Part shown: in pieces, positions 24,607-33,700 of the stretch
Position numbering within the stretch: the first letter of the stretch is position 1
How the letters are laid out: every line of letters begins with the position of its first letter
Assembly: GCA_002238965.1 (NCBI GenBank)
Contig: MPNJ01000009.1
Location: 1 to 64,000 of the forward strand
Direction: 5' to 3'
DNA length: 64,000 nucleotides
Source: Nitrospinae bacterium bin107
GTDB lineage: Bacteria; UBA8248
Program-made: the position numbers and the translations under genes
Notes under the pieces: model-generated
What the model was told of the DNA's origin: nothing
The model's database searches: none
The model's input: the letters and a program-made list of their open reading frames with translations, nothing else

Positions 24607-26103
24607 ATGCGCAGGAGGGTGGCGCGTCTTTTCTCTCGATATGGCTCCATTCAAATATCCGGTAGTCGTTCTGCGAAATTTTGCGTAGTTGGCGTGTGCC
24701 TGGCGCTGGGCACCGGCGTGTATCTGAGTGTCCGCTCCGTCATGCCTCCTCCCCCGGTTACGTCCGAAAAAACTCCTGCAACCCGTGAGGCGCCTCAGGG
24801 CGAGCGAGCGCCCCAGAAGGTGAAAAAAGATGCCGCGCCGAACCGCGAGTTCGCCCACGCGCCACGGAATAAGATGCGCGAGAAACCCAAAGAAGATGCT
24901 TTGAAGAAAGCCTTTCGGGATCAGCCAATCATGAGTCCTCCGAATGAGGAAAGACTCACTACGGAAGCCGGCAAATTCTCAAAATCGGACACAGTCATCG
25001 GCGTGTTGATGGCGCATAAAGTGCCCCGTTCGGAAATTCAGAAAGTCCTGGATAGCGTCCGCAACAAACGTATTTTTTCGCGCATTCGGACGGGTCGGCG
25101 GTACGAAGTGAGAAAAAAAGATGGAGAATTTCATGAATTCGTTCTTCAAATCGACAACGAAAGTCGACTCATCATCTCGAGAACGCCGAACGGGACGATG
25201 ACTGCCTCGAAAGAGGCGATACCCTATTCCATAGATGTCGTTCGCATTCAATCCCGCATCGAGAGTTCCTTGTACAAGGCCATAGCCGATGGCGGCGGCG
25301 CTCCCGTACTGGTGAACGAGCTGAGCGATATTTTTGCGTACGTCATTGATTTTCATAAGGATATACGGAGTGGAGACGAGGTGGAAGTCCTGGTCGAGCG
25401 AAAGCATTTAAGGGATGAATTCACCGGTTACGGGAGGATTCTGGCTGCTGAGTTCATTGTTGGAGACAGGCGGCACACAGCAGTGTATTTCAAGCACGCA
25501 GGCGGGAGGTATTACAACTTCGAGGGTGAATCGCTGAGGCGCGCCTTTTTGCGCTCTCCGCTTCGCTATACGCGAATCAGTTCGCGCTTCTCGAAGCGGC
25601 GCTTTCATCCCCTGCTCAAGCGCTACCGTCCCCACTTTGGCGTCGACTACGCCGCGCCCCGGGGTACGCCTGTACATGCGGTCGCCGACGGGGTCGTCGC
25701 CTGGGCGGGCCGCAAGCGGCAGGCCGGCAAGACGATAGAACTGCGCCATGGCGGGGGATATCGAACCGCGTATCTCCATCTGTATCGGTACGCGCGCGGG
25801 ATTCGCGCGGGCAGAAGGGTTGTTCAGGGCGATGTGATTGGCTACGTGGGCTCCACGGGGTTGTCCACCGGCCCTCATCTGGACTACCGGCTCATCCGCC
25901 GAGGGCGGTATTTGGACCCCTTGAAGGCGGAGCTTCCCAAAGGTATGCCGCTTCCCAGTTCTCTGCGCCCGGCATTCAATAAGATCTTGGATGAGCGGCG
26001 AACGATGTTTGACAATTTACCCCTGCTCAAGGAAGTTCAGGCTTCGCCGGCGGCCCACGAGCCGTTCTCCAGCGACGCGGAAAAGCGAACATCACGTCTT
26101 TGA
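24607..26103 (+). CDS. M23-family metallopeptidase, cell-wall acting
   Basis: 498 aa. A membrane helix at about residues 24-42 anchors it, and a proline/charged linker (50-120) follows. Residues 120-310 form a LysM-like or OapA-like substrate region ('VPRSEIQKVLDSV', 'SGDEVEVLVERKHL'). The peptidase domain is about 335-440: H343-x-x-x-D347 in 'RPHFGVDYAAPRGTPVHA' gives two zinc ligands. The usual HLH motif reads G-P-H424-L-D-Y, so the His that normally supplies the third ligand is Asp. It may cut peptidoglycan crosslinks in the periplasm or act as a non-enzymatic activator. The gene is single, with its own promoter. Confidence 0.85.
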   Translation: MRRRVARLFSRYGSIQISGSRSAKFCVVGVCLALGTGVYLSVRSVMPPPPVTSEKTPATREAPQGERAPQKVKKDAAPNREFAHAPRNKMREKPKEDALKKAFRDQPIMSPPNEERLTTEAGKFSKSDTVIGVLMAHKVPRSEIQKVLDSVRNKRIFSRIRTGRRYEVRKKDGEFHEFVLQIDNESRLIISRTPNGTMTASKEAIPYSIDVVRIQSRIESSLYKAIADGGGAPVLVNELSDIFAYVIDFHKDIRSGDEVEVLVERKHLRDEFTGYGRILAAEFIVGDRRHTAVYFKHAGGRYYNFEGESLRRAFLRSPLRYTRISSRFSKRRFHPLLKRYRPHFGVDYAAPRGTPVHAVADGVVAWAGRKRQAGKTIELRHGGGYRTAYLHLYRYARGIRAGRRVVQGDVIGYVGSTGLSTGPHLDYRLIRRGRYLDPLKAELPKGMPLPSSLRPAFNKILDERRTMFDNLPLLKEVQASPAAHEPFSSDAEKRTSRL

Positions 26104-26133
26104 ACTGAATACGAAACAAGGGAGAAGGTGCTC

Positions 26134-26643
26134 ATGTTGATTCCCTTTGAGGGAGTTCTGCCCAAGGTTCATGAAACCGCCTGGTTGGCGGAGACCGCTG
26201 TGGTCATCGGCGACGTGGAGATCGGCGAGCACAGCAGCGTCTGGTACAACTGCGTTCTGCGCGGGGACCATATGCCCATCCGCGTGGGCAAGCGCACCAA
26301 CATACAGGACGGCTCCATTCTGCACATCGAGAGCGGCAAATACGACTGCGTGTTGGGCGACGACATTACCGTGGGCCACATGGCTATCGTACATGGGTGC
26401 CATGTGGGAGACGGCGCCGTCATCGCGATGGGGGCCATCGTGCTGAACAACGCGAAGGTGGGCGCGGGCGCCGTCGTGGGAGCGGGCGCCGTCGTGCCCG
26501 AGAACAAGGTTATCGAGCCAGGCACCCTCTGGCTGGGCGCGCCTGCAAAATATGTTCGCGATCTGAGCGATGAGGAAATAGAGCGTTTCAAGAAAGCCGC
26601 CGTCTCCTACATGAACAACAAAGAACGTTTCAGAAATTCCTGA
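26134..26643 (+). CDS. Gamma-carbonic anhydrase-like hexapeptide-repeat protein
   Basis: 169 aa from ATG 26134, with GGGAGAAGG upstream; a GTG six bases earlier is possible. The protein consists almost wholly of left-handed parallel beta-helix hexapeptide repeats ('VVIGDVEIGEHSSVWYNCVLRGD', ending 'GAVVGAGAVVPENKVI'-like units). Three putative zinc-binding His lie in 'HIES' and 'VGHMAIVHGCHVG'. The family includes gamma-carbonic anhydrases and PaaY/YrdA proteins; activity cannot be assumed. Cytosolic trimer expected. It ends with a C-terminal helix 'DEEIERFKKAA'. Confidence 0.85.
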   Translation: MLIPFEGVLPKVHETAWLAETAVVIGDVEIGEHSSVWYNCVLRGDHMPIRVGKRTNIQDGSILHIESGKYDCVLGDDITVGHMAIVHGCHVGDGAVIAMGAIVLNNAKVGAGAVVGAGAVVPENKVIEPGTLWLGAPAKYVRDLSDEEIERFKKAAVSYMNNKERFRNS

Positions 26644-26667
26644 CCGCGCCGGAAATCCTCTTTTATC

Positions 26668-27627
26668 ATGTCTGATCAATCACGCGCCGACGCCTCGGCC
26701 CCGCTGGCTGCGGTGGTGGATTTGGGCACGAACGCGGCCCGGTTGGCGCTCGCCACGCTCGATGATGCGGGCAGGCTGGAATCGCGGGGCCGCTGGCGCG
26801 AGTTGATACGCCTGGGAGAGGGGGTTCGCGAAACGGGACTGCTCTCCGAAAGCGCGATGGAGAGAGGGCTCGCATGCCTTTCCCGGTTTGCGCAGATCAT
26901 TCGTGAGCATCGCGTCCATCTCGTCGATGCCGTGGCTACGAGCGCATTGCGTGAGGCGCAAAACGCGGATGTATTCATATCGCGAGCCTTAGAGCTGGGG
27001 ATTGCAATGCGCGTGATTCCGCCGGAAGAGGAAGCGCGCCTGGCGTTCGCGGGTGTTTTCGCCGGTGAGGGGCATAGGCCTGAGCGCGCGCTGGTGTTCG
27101 ACGTCGGCGGAGGAAGCCTGGAGGTAATTCTCTCCGAGAGCGGCGAGGTTCGGGATATGGTGAGCCTTCCCGCCGGCGTGGTGTATCTGACGGAGCGTTA
27201 CCTGAAAACAATGCCCACGCCGGAAGAGGAAGTGCAGGCTTGCTCCCTGGCGGTGGAGGCGATGTTGAGGGATGTTGATTTCGGCGAGGCGGCGTTGGCG
27301 GAAATCCCCTTTATCGGCTGCGGGGGCGTGGTGGCGCTGGCATGGTTTGTGACTGAAGGCGCACCGCCGGGTGGGCGCGTAGACGGGCTTTCGCTCCCTG
27401 GCGCTTTTTTCGAAGAATGGGTGGGTCGGTTCGCCGGGCTGACTTACGGGCAAAGGAGAGAGCTGCGCGGTTTCGAGTCGGGGAGGGAAGATGTAGCGCT
27501 CGCCGGGCTGATAGTCGTGCGCGCGCTGTTGCGGTGGGGACGCAAGAAGAAATTAGGCGTATCGACCGGCGGTGTTCGTGAGGGAAGGCTTTTGGAGTTG
27601 TTGGAGACAGGCGCGCAGGGTTGTTGA
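26668..27627 (+). CDS. Ppx/GppA-family phosphatase (exopolyphosphatase/pppGpp phosphohydrolase)
   Basis: 319 aa, the short form lacking the C-terminal HD domain. ASKHA-fold nucleotide motifs are present: phosphate-1 'VVDLGTNAARLAL' and phosphate-2 'VFDVGGGSLEVIL', and a third block 'GCGGVVALAW'. A conserved Glu occurs in the 'REAQNA' region as in family members. The protein either degrades polyphosphate or converts pppGpp to ppGpp; short single-domain forms have been seen with either activity. It follows the carbonic-anhydrase-like gene by 24 bp. Confidence 0.87.
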   Translation: MSDQSRADASAPLAAVVDLGTNAARLALATLDDAGRLESRGRWRELIRLGEGVRETGLLSESAMERGLACLSRFAQIIREHRVHLVDAVATSALREAQNADVFISRALELGIAMRVIPPEEEARLAFAGVFAGEGHRPERALVFDVGGGSLEVILSESGEVRDMVSLPAGVVYLTERYLKTMPTPEEEVQACSLAVEAMLRDVDFGEAALAEIPFIGCGGVVALAWFVTEGAPPGGRVDGLSLPGAFFEEWVGRFAGLTYGQRRELRGFESGREDVALAGLIVVRALLRWGRKKKLGVSTGGVREGRLLELLETGAQGC

Positions 27628-27699
27628 AATTGATTCAGAGGCGTGTGTAGATTCAATGAATCATAGGACACCCCGAAATTACCCCTTGCGCTTTGTTGT

Positions 27700-27728
27700 T
27701 TGACACGGCCTCTCCGCCTTTTTATATT
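27700..27728 (+). promoter_or_regulatory. Strong consensus-like promoter for the rpmF/fatty-acid operon
   Basis: TTGACA (27700-27705), a 17-bp spacer and TATATT (27723-27728), about 90 bp before the yceD start codon. It is the best sigma-70-type match I found in the window. Confidence 0.65.
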
Positions 27729-27817
27729 TTAAAATCAGGCGTTATGGATAGGAGCCCGATGCGACCCTGTGTCGCAAAACGCCCCATCACGTGGCGCACT
27801 TCCTCTGGGGAAACGAT

Positions 27818-28354
27818 ATGGGGAAAATACTTCAATTTCCTCTCACTCAAATTCCGGATATTGGCCTGGATGTCGCTCTGGATTTGGAAATGGATGATTT
27901 GGAGGAAGATTGGTTCCGGGCTTCCAGTCTTAAGCTCATCGGCAAGTTGGAGAAAACAGGCTCTGATGAAGTGAGTTTCCAGGGCCGGTTGAGTGGTCGG
28001 TTTTTATTGGAATGTTCTCTTGGGCTGGCGGAATTTCTTCACTCGTTCAATGAGCCTCTGGCCGTCTATTTTTCGAGAATGCCGCAAGATTCCGGTTCAG
28101 AAGGTGAAGTTGAACTGAATGAAGAAGATCTCGAGGTCGCATACATCGAAAATGAAACGGTGGACTTGACGATGCCCGTTCGCGATCAAATCGGGCTGGC
28201 GATTCCCATTCAGCCCCGGTGTCCTGATAAATGCCTGGGGGAAGCGCCTGAAACTTGCCGGAAACTCGATGAGGGAGCTTCCGTCGGTGTAGGCGCGGGG
28301 TCGGATCCGCGCTGGGGGGCACTCAGGGGTTGGAAACCAGGGGACTCCCCATGA
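27818..28354 (+). CDS. yceD: YceD/DUF177 family protein
   Basis: 178 aa from the ATG at 27818 (GGGGAAACG upstream); a GTG at 27791 would add nine residues. It has the pattern of DUF177 proteins: a charged strand-rich middle, then an E-rich stretch and a conserved C-terminal Cys region 'IQPRCPDKCLGEAPETC'. Members lie directly upstream of rpmF across bacteria and are linked to 23S rRNA or ribosome biogenesis. The tail after residue 150 is extended and Gly/Pro-rich compared with typical members. It precedes rpmF by 143 bp. Confidence 0.75.
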   Translation: MGKILQFPLTQIPDIGLDVALDLEMDDLEEDWFRASSLKLIGKLEKTGSDEVSFQGRLSGRFLLECSLGLAEFLHSFNEPLAVYFSRMPQDSGSEGEVELNEEDLEVAYIENETVDLTMPVRDQIGLAIPIQPRCPDKCLGEAPETCRKLDEGASVGVGAGSDPRWGALRGWKPGDSP

Positions 28355-28497
28355 GTTTTGTATGGTTCGTATGTGTTGAATCCCAAATTTGAAATATGTG
28401 GTAGTATGTGGTGTTTCTGTTTTCGGGCATGAGGCCGAGAGGGCATCGGCGGGAATTGCTCGGGTTTAACGAATTATTGTGAAAGGAGTGCGGTGCT

Positions 28498-28677
28498 GTG
28501 GGGCTTCCCAAACGTCGGCACTCGCAGGCGCGAGGCCGCAAAAGAAGAACACATTATAAGGTAGCGAAACCGTCGATTGCGATTTGCTCGAATTGCAATA
28601 ATCCGGTGCTGCCCCACCGGGTGTGCAATGTCTGCGGGTATTACAAGGGGCAAAAAGTTTTAGAAGTGAAGGTATAA
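28498..28677 (+). CDS. rpmF: 50S ribosomal protein L32
   Basis: 59 aa, starting at GTG 28498 with AAAGGAG upstream. The N-terminus GLPKRRHSQARGRKRRTHYK is the basic rRNA-binding arm. A zinc ribbon follows with two CxxC pairs: C30/C33 ('ICSNCN') and C43/C46 ('VCNVCG'). So this is the zinc-binding (C+) form. It is too short to attract most gene finders and is placed just before plsX, the classical order. Confidence 0.93.
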   Translation: MGLPKRRHSQARGRKRRTHYKVAKPSIAICSNCNNPVLPHRVCNVCGYYKGQKVLEVKV

Positions 28678-28697
28678 TATTAACGCTGGAAGAGATT

Positions 28698-29813
28698 ATG
28701 AAAATAGCGATAGATGCCATGGGGGGAGACAACGCGCCTTCGGCAATCATTGAAGGAGCGTTCGACGCGCATCGAGAAGAGGGTATCGAATCCATCCTGG
28801 TGGGTTCGCCGGAGCGGATCGAGGCGGAACTCAAACGCCTCGGAGCTTCCAAGGACACCTTCGATATTCGCTCGGCGAGCCAAGTCATCGGCATGGGTGA
28901 ATCGCCCACGAAGTCGGTGAAGTCCAAGCCGGATTCATCCATGCACGTCGCTCTTCAGTTGGTCAAGGACGGAGAGGCGCAGGCGGTGTTCAGCGCAGGA
29001 GACACCGGAGGCGCCTTCGCCACGGGTCTGGCCGTTTTGCAGCGTATGCCGGGGGTTCAGCGGCCCGCCATCGCTGCTCTGATCCCCACCCTCAAAGGAT
29101 TTTCCGTCATGCTGGACGTGGGAGCGAATCTGACCCCGCGAGCGCAGCACTTGTTCCAATTCGGCGTTATGGGCTCGGTCTATACCGAGGAGGTGTTCAA
29201 GAAACCTGCGCCCACGGTGGGACTGTTGAACGTGGGGGGAGAGGATTCCAAAGGAACCGACGTACTCAAGGCGGTCCATGAAATTTTTGTGAAAAGCGAT
29301 TTGAATTTTGTGGGCAATGTAGAGGGAAGCACTATTTTCCAGGGCGACACGGACGTGGTTGTGTGCGACGGGTTCGCCGGAAACGTGGCTTTGAAGGTGA
29401 GCGAGAGTCTCAGTGAAATGCTGACGACGCTGCTCAGAGAGGAAATTGTCGGTTCGGTGCGCAGCAAGATCGGATATATGTTTTTGCAAAACGGGCTGAA
29501 ATCCATGCGTCAGAGAACCGATTATTCCGAATACGGGGCGGCGCCATTGCTGGGATTGGGCGGAATTTGTACAATTGGACATGGCCGCAGCAACTCAAAG
29601 GCCGTGAAGAACGCCATCCGAACGACAGCGAGTATCGTCAAGGTTGATCTGAATGAGAAGATACAAAAAGAGATTGACAAGCATATCTCCATACAGCGCA
29701 GCGGAGATGTCGGCTGGCGTTTATGGAATCAGATACGAACGGGCATTTTTTACGAAAAGGTAACGGGCGACGAGAAACAGAATGGCGATGAAGAAGAAAA
29801 TCAGCCCTCTTGA
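28698..29813 (+). CDS. plsX: Phosphate acyltransferase PlsX
   Basis: 371 aa from the ATG at 28698 (GGAAGAG upstream); the longer frame would overlap rpmF. The N-terminus 'MKIAIDAMGGDNAPSAIIEG' is diagnostic, and 'VFSAGDTGGAFATGLAVLQRM' is the conserved central block. It makes acyl-phosphate from acyl-ACP as the first step towards phosphatidic acid, at the inner membrane surface. It is followed by fabH as in many bacteria. Confidence 0.95.
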   Translation: MKIAIDAMGGDNAPSAIIEGAFDAHREEGIESILVGSPERIEAELKRLGASKDTFDIRSASQVIGMGESPTKSVKSKPDSSMHVALQLVKDGEAQAVFSAGDTGGAFATGLAVLQRMPGVQRPAIAALIPTLKGFSVMLDVGANLTPRAQHLFQFGVMGSVYTEEVFKKPAPTVGLLNVGGEDSKGTDVLKAVHEIFVKSDLNFVGNVEGSTIFQGDTDVVVCDGFAGNVALKVSESLSEMLTTLLREEIVGSVRSKIGYMFLQNGLKSMRQRTDYSEYGAAPLLGLGGICTIGHGRSNSKAVKNAIRTTASIVKVDLNEKIQKEIDKHISIQRSGDVGWRLWNQIRTGIFYEKVTGDEKQNGDEEENQPS

Positions 29814-29880
29814 TATCTGAGCCGGTTTTCGACTACGATCACTCTCTGGCAGTAACCTCGCCCGAATAGGGGTTCATATT

Positions 29881-30870
29881 GTGACCCACTCCGTCATCCT
29901 GGGGACGGGCTCTTACGTTCCTGAAAGAGTTCTCTCGAACGCCGAGCTGGAAAAGATGGTCGATACCAGCGACCAATGGATTCGCGAGAGAACGGGAATC
30001 AGCGAGCGGCGTGTGGCGAAGCCTGATGAAGCAACTTCCCACTTGTCGATTCATGCCGCCAATCAGGCGCTTGAAGCCGCGGGTTTGGGGCCTGAGGAAA
30101 TCGACCTCATTATCGTAACAACTCTCACGCCGGACACAATGTGTCCGGCTGCGGCTTGCTGGCTTCAGTCTCATATCGGCGCGCATCGGGCCGCTGCGTT
30201 TGACTTGAACGCGGCGTGCACGGGTTTCGTCTACGGTCTGCAGGCGGCGGACGCCTACATTCGCTCAGGCATGATGAAAAAAATACTTTTGGTTTCCGCC
30301 GACGTGATGACGCGTATGACGAACTGGGAGGACAGGGGTACCTGCGTGTTGTGGGGCGATGGAGCCGGCGCCGTCGTTGTGGGGGCGTCGGAGAATGGGC
30401 GAAGAGGCGTTTTGGATTCCAGGGTGTATAGCGACGGAAATGCAGGAGAACTTATTATGGTTCCAGGCGGTGGGTCGAAATTCGCCCCGTTCACTGCGGA
30501 CGACGTACACAACAAAGAGCATTTATTGCAGATGAAAGGGCAAGAGACGTTCAAGACGGCTGTGCGCTATTTCCTGGAAGTTTGCAAGGAAACGCTGGAG
30601 CGAAGCGGCCTCACATTGGATGACGTGGATGTTTTTATCCCGCATCAGGCGAATCTGCGAATTATCGAAGCCGTGGCGAAACGACTTGAATTGTCGATGG
30701 ATAAGGTGATTATCACGATCAACAAATATGGCAATATGTCCGCGGCCACCATCCCGGTTGCGCTGGATGAAACGGTGAGGGAGGGAAGAATTCGAAGCGG
30801 AGATAATGTGCTCATGGCCGCTTTCGGCGGAGGCCTCACATGGGGTGCGGCTTTGGTCGAATGGAATTGA
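29881..30870 (+). CDS. fabH: 3-oxoacyl-ACP synthase III
   Basis: 329 aa from GTG 29881. The catalytic triad is complete: C113 in 'LNAACTGFVYGL', H255 in 'IPHQANLR' and N285 in 'NKYGNMSAAT'. It condenses acetyl-CoA (or another starter) with malonyl-ACP to begin fatty-acid synthesis. The gene follows plsX by 67 bp. Confidence 0.95.
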   Translation: MTHSVILGTGSYVPERVLSNAELEKMVDTSDQWIRERTGISERRVAKPDEATSHLSIHAANQALEAAGLGPEEIDLIIVTTLTPDTMCPAAACWLQSHIGAHRAAAFDLNAACTGFVYGLQAADAYIRSGMMKKILLVSADVMTRMTNWEDRGTCVLWGDGAGAVVVGASENGRRGVLDSRVYSDGNAGELIMVPGGGSKFAPFTADDVHNKEHLLQMKGQETFKTAVRYFLEVCKETLERSGLTLDDVDVFIPHQANLRIIEAVAKRLELSMDKVIITINKYGNMSAATIPVALDETVREGRIRSGDNVLMAAFGGGLTWGAALVEWN

Positions 30871-30975
30871 AGAAATGAACGCCCGGAATTGTTTTGCTTC
30901 ACCCCCCGCCCTGTTTTACTCGCGAGTATAATTGATTCAAGCATTGCCGTTCATGCCATAGGTAAGGGTTGCTAG

Positions 30976-31914
30976 ATGGCTGTGAAAATTGCGTTTTTGT
31001 TTCCAGGACAAGGTTCGCAGTATGTCGGCATGGGCAAAGAGTTTTATGATGAGTATCCATTTGCCCGGGAAGCCTACGAGCGGGCGAGTGATATTCTGGA
31101 ATGGGACCTCGCCAGACTCAGCTTTGAGGGTCCCAAGTCGGAATTGACGCTTACCTGTCACACCCAGCCCGCAATTCTCGTTCATAGTCATATTGCATGC
31201 GCCCTGTTGCGTGAGTGCGGATTCAGTCCTTCTCTCGCCTTGGGGCATAGCCTGGGGGAATACTCCGCTCTCATGGCGGCCGGGGCCTTCGATTTTCAGG
31301 CGGGCGTTGAATTGGTGAAGAAAAGAGGCCGCTTCATGCACGAGGCCGTTCCTGAGCGGGGCGGCGCCATGGCGGCCTTGCTCGGCATAGAGAGAGAAGC
31401 GGCTGAGGCCATATGCGGGGAAGTGGAAGGCGTGGTAGAGGTTGCAAATTATAATGCCCCCGGCCAATATGTCTTGTCGGGAGATAAGGATGCGGTGGAA
31501 TCCGCCGCTCGTTTGGCGACAGAAAAAGGAGCCAGAAAGGCTGTCATGCTTCCGGTGGGAGCGCCCTTCCATTGTTCCTTGCTAAGTGAAGCTGCGGAGC
31601 GGATGAGTGAGATCCTCGATGGAACGGAGATAGACGATCCTTCAATCCCCGTCTACGCGAACGTGACCGCTCAACCCGTTCAGGAGGGAAGACAAGTAAG
31701 AGAGTTGCTCAAGCGGCAGATTCGCTCCGCTGTGCGCTGGGAAGACGCTGTGCGCGCGGCTGGTGAGGAAAAACCCGATGTGATGGTTGAGTTAGGTCCC
31801 GGGAAGGTGCTCTCTGGTTTGAACAGGCGGATATTGAAGGAAATCCCGGTACATAATGTGGAAGATATGCAGAGTCTGGAGAAAACTGTTTCGGCCTTGG
31901 GAGAGTTCAACTGA
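30976..31914 (+). CDS. fabD: Malonyl-CoA-ACP transacylase
   Basis: 312 aa. The nucleophile is S92 in G-H-S-L-G-E-Y and the partner histidine is H199 in 'GAPFHCSLL'; 'FPGQGSQYVGMG' opens the protein. It charges ACP with malonate. A TATAAT-like hexamer lies at 30927-30932 in the 105-bp gap before it, but without a clear -35 element, so an internal promoter is uncertain. Confidence 0.95.
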   Translation: MAVKIAFLFPGQGSQYVGMGKEFYDEYPFAREAYERASDILEWDLARLSFEGPKSELTLTCHTQPAILVHSHIACALLRECGFSPSLALGHSLGEYSALMAAGAFDFQAGVELVKKRGRFMHEAVPERGGAMAALLGIEREAAEAICGEVEGVVEVANYNAPGQYVLSGDKDAVESAARLATEKGARKAVMLPVGAPFHCSLLSEAAERMSEILDGTEIDDPSIPVYANVTAQPVQEGRQVRELLKRQIRSAVRWEDAVRAAGEEKPDVMVELGPGKVLSGLNRRILKEIPVHNVEDMQSLEKTVSALGEFN

Positions 31915-32085
31915 ATCTCATCCCCGTGTATGATGGCTGATGAGGACATTGATAGGAAAATAAAAAAGCGAGTTATAGAATTCGGATGAAAGCCCCGCAG
32001 ATGTGTAAATGTGTATGGGGTCAGAATTCTTGTCGAAAGGACGACCCAATACCGGTTATATAAAAAGATTTTCGGAGGAATTGGC

Positions 32086-32328
32086 GTGACAGATGATATC
32101 AAAGCACAAATAAAAGAAATCATTGTTGAACAGTTGAGCGTGGAGCCTGAAAAGGTGGTGCCGGAAGCTTCATTTACCGATGATCTGGGGGCGGACTCGC
32201 TGGATACCGTAGAGCTCGTCATGGCGTTTGAGGAGAAATTCGGCATCGAAATACCTGATGAAGAAGCGGAAAAAATTTCCAAGGTTCAGGATGCGTATGA
32301 CTATATCGGCAAGGTACCTGGAGATTAG
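32086..32328 (+). CDS. acpP: Acyl carrier protein
   Basis: 80 aa from GTG 32086, preceded by CGGAGGAA. The phosphopantetheine serine is S38 in '[11 protein letters not shown]'. It is acidic and helical, as expected. The gap from fabD is 171 bp; the fabG gene usually found at this point is missing. Confidence 0.95.
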   Translation: MTDDIKAQIKEIIVEQLSVEPEKVVPEASFTDDLGADSLDTVELVMAFEEKFGIEIPDEEAEKISKVQDAYDYIGKVPGD

Positions 32329-32364
32329 AAAAACCTCGTTGGTATGCAAATCTGAAGAGGAAGC

Positions 32365-33636
32365 ATGAATAATCAAGGTTTGGTGAAGTCGGATGTTCGA
32401 GTGGTCGTCACCGGGATCGGAATGCTTACGCCGCTGGGCTTGTCGGTGGAGGAAAACTGGGAAGCCTTGATGCAGGGCCGCTCGGGCATCGGCAAAGTAT
32501 CCCGATTTTCCCCGGACCGCCTGTCGTCCCGCATCTGCGGCGAAATAAAAGGTTTCGAGCCCGAGAATTATGTTTCCCGCAAAGAACTCAAGAAGATGGA
32601 TACTTTCATCCAGTACGTTCTTGCGGCCTCTCAAATGGCCTTCGATGATGCTGAACTGGAAGTTCCCGACACGGAAATGGCGCCGCGATACGGCACCATC
32701 ATCGGAGTGGGTTTGGGCGGTTTGCCCGCCATCGAGGCCAACAAGGAATTAATACAAGTCAAAGAGCCGACGCGCATCAGTCCTTTCTTCATCCCCATGT
32801 TGCTGGGCAACTTGGCCGCCGGCCAGGTTTCGATGCGCTGGGGATTAAAAGGGCCGAACATCTGCACCACCACGGCGTGCGCATCCGGGAATCACGCTAT
32901 CGGGGACGCGATGAAGTGCATTCAGCGTGGCCTGGTGGATGTCATGGTGGCCGGCGGCAGTGAGTCTTGCATCACGGAGTTGGCTATGGCGGGATTTTGC
33001 GCGATGCGAGCGCTCAGCACGCGAAACGATGACCCCGAGAGGGCGAGTCGTCCCTTTGATACGGACAGGGATGGATTCGTCATGGCGGAGGGGGCCGGCG
33101 TCATGATCCTGGAACGCTATGAACATGCCGTGGCGCGGGGCGCGAAAATTTACGCCGAACTCAGTGGTTACGGACTCACTTCCGACGCCCATCACATCAC
33201 CTCACCGGACCCTGGCGGTGACGGGGCAGCCCGCTGCATGGACATGGCTCTGGATGATGCGGGACTAGGGCCTGAGGAGGTGGATTACATCAACGCGCAT
33301 GGTACATCCACCGGTGCGGGAGACAGACTCGAAACGACAGCCATCAAAAGAACATTTGGCGAGCATGCCTACAAACTGAGTGTCAGTTCCACGAAATCTA
33401 TGACCGGGCATCTTCTGGGCGCGGCGGGAGGTGTGGAATCGATTTTCACTATCTTGGCGCTCAAGAACCAGTGGATTCCTCCCACAATTAACCTGGACGC
33501 TCCAGATCCGGAGTGCGATCTCGACTATGTGCCCAACTCTGCCCGGAAAGCGGACATCGGCTGTGCCATCACAAACTCGTTCGGCTTCGGGGGAACCAAC
33601 GCGTCGCTCTTATTCAAGAAAAGCCACGCAGCTTAG
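32365..33636 (+). CDS. fabF: 3-oxoacyl-ACP synthase II
   Basis: 423 aa. The catalytic triad is C172 ('TTACASGNHA'), H312 ('NAHGTSTGAGD') and H349 ('KSMTGHLLGAA'). It carries out chain-elongation condensations. It starts 36 bp after acpP with GAGGAAGC upstream of the ATG. Confidence 0.96.
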   Translation: MNNQGLVKSDVRVVVTGIGMLTPLGLSVEENWEALMQGRSGIGKVSRFSPDRLSSRICGEIKGFEPENYVSRKELKKMDTFIQYVLAASQMAFDDAELEVPDTEMAPRYGTIIGVGLGGLPAIEANKELIQVKEPTRISPFFIPMLLGNLAAGQVSMRWGLKGPNICTTTACASGNHAIGDAMKCIQRGLVDVMVAGGSESCITELAMAGFCAMRALSTRNDDPERASRPFDTDRDGFVMAEGAGVMILERYEHAVARGAKIYAELSGYGLTSDAHHITSPDPGGDGAARCMDMALDDAGLGPEEVDYINAHGTSTGAGDRLETTAIKRTFGEHAYKLSVSSTKSMTGHLLGAAGGVESIFTILALKNQWIPPTINLDAPDPECDLDYVPNSARKADIGCAITNSFGFGGTNASLLFKKSHAA

Positions 33637-33700
33637 GAAAAGAGGTTTCCCCAGCCACAGCAACGGGAAAGTCTCCGGTTTCGGTGCAAGAGGTGTTACC

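Noticed and set aside
28623-28697. Earlier plsX start from the open frame upstream
   Set aside because: That segment overlaps rpmF; the ATG at 28698 begins the conserved MKIAIDAMGG and has a Shine-Dalgarno.
32031-32066. Dedicated promoter for acpP
   Set aside because: Only poor hexamer matches with 20-bp or longer spacing; not strong enough to annotate.
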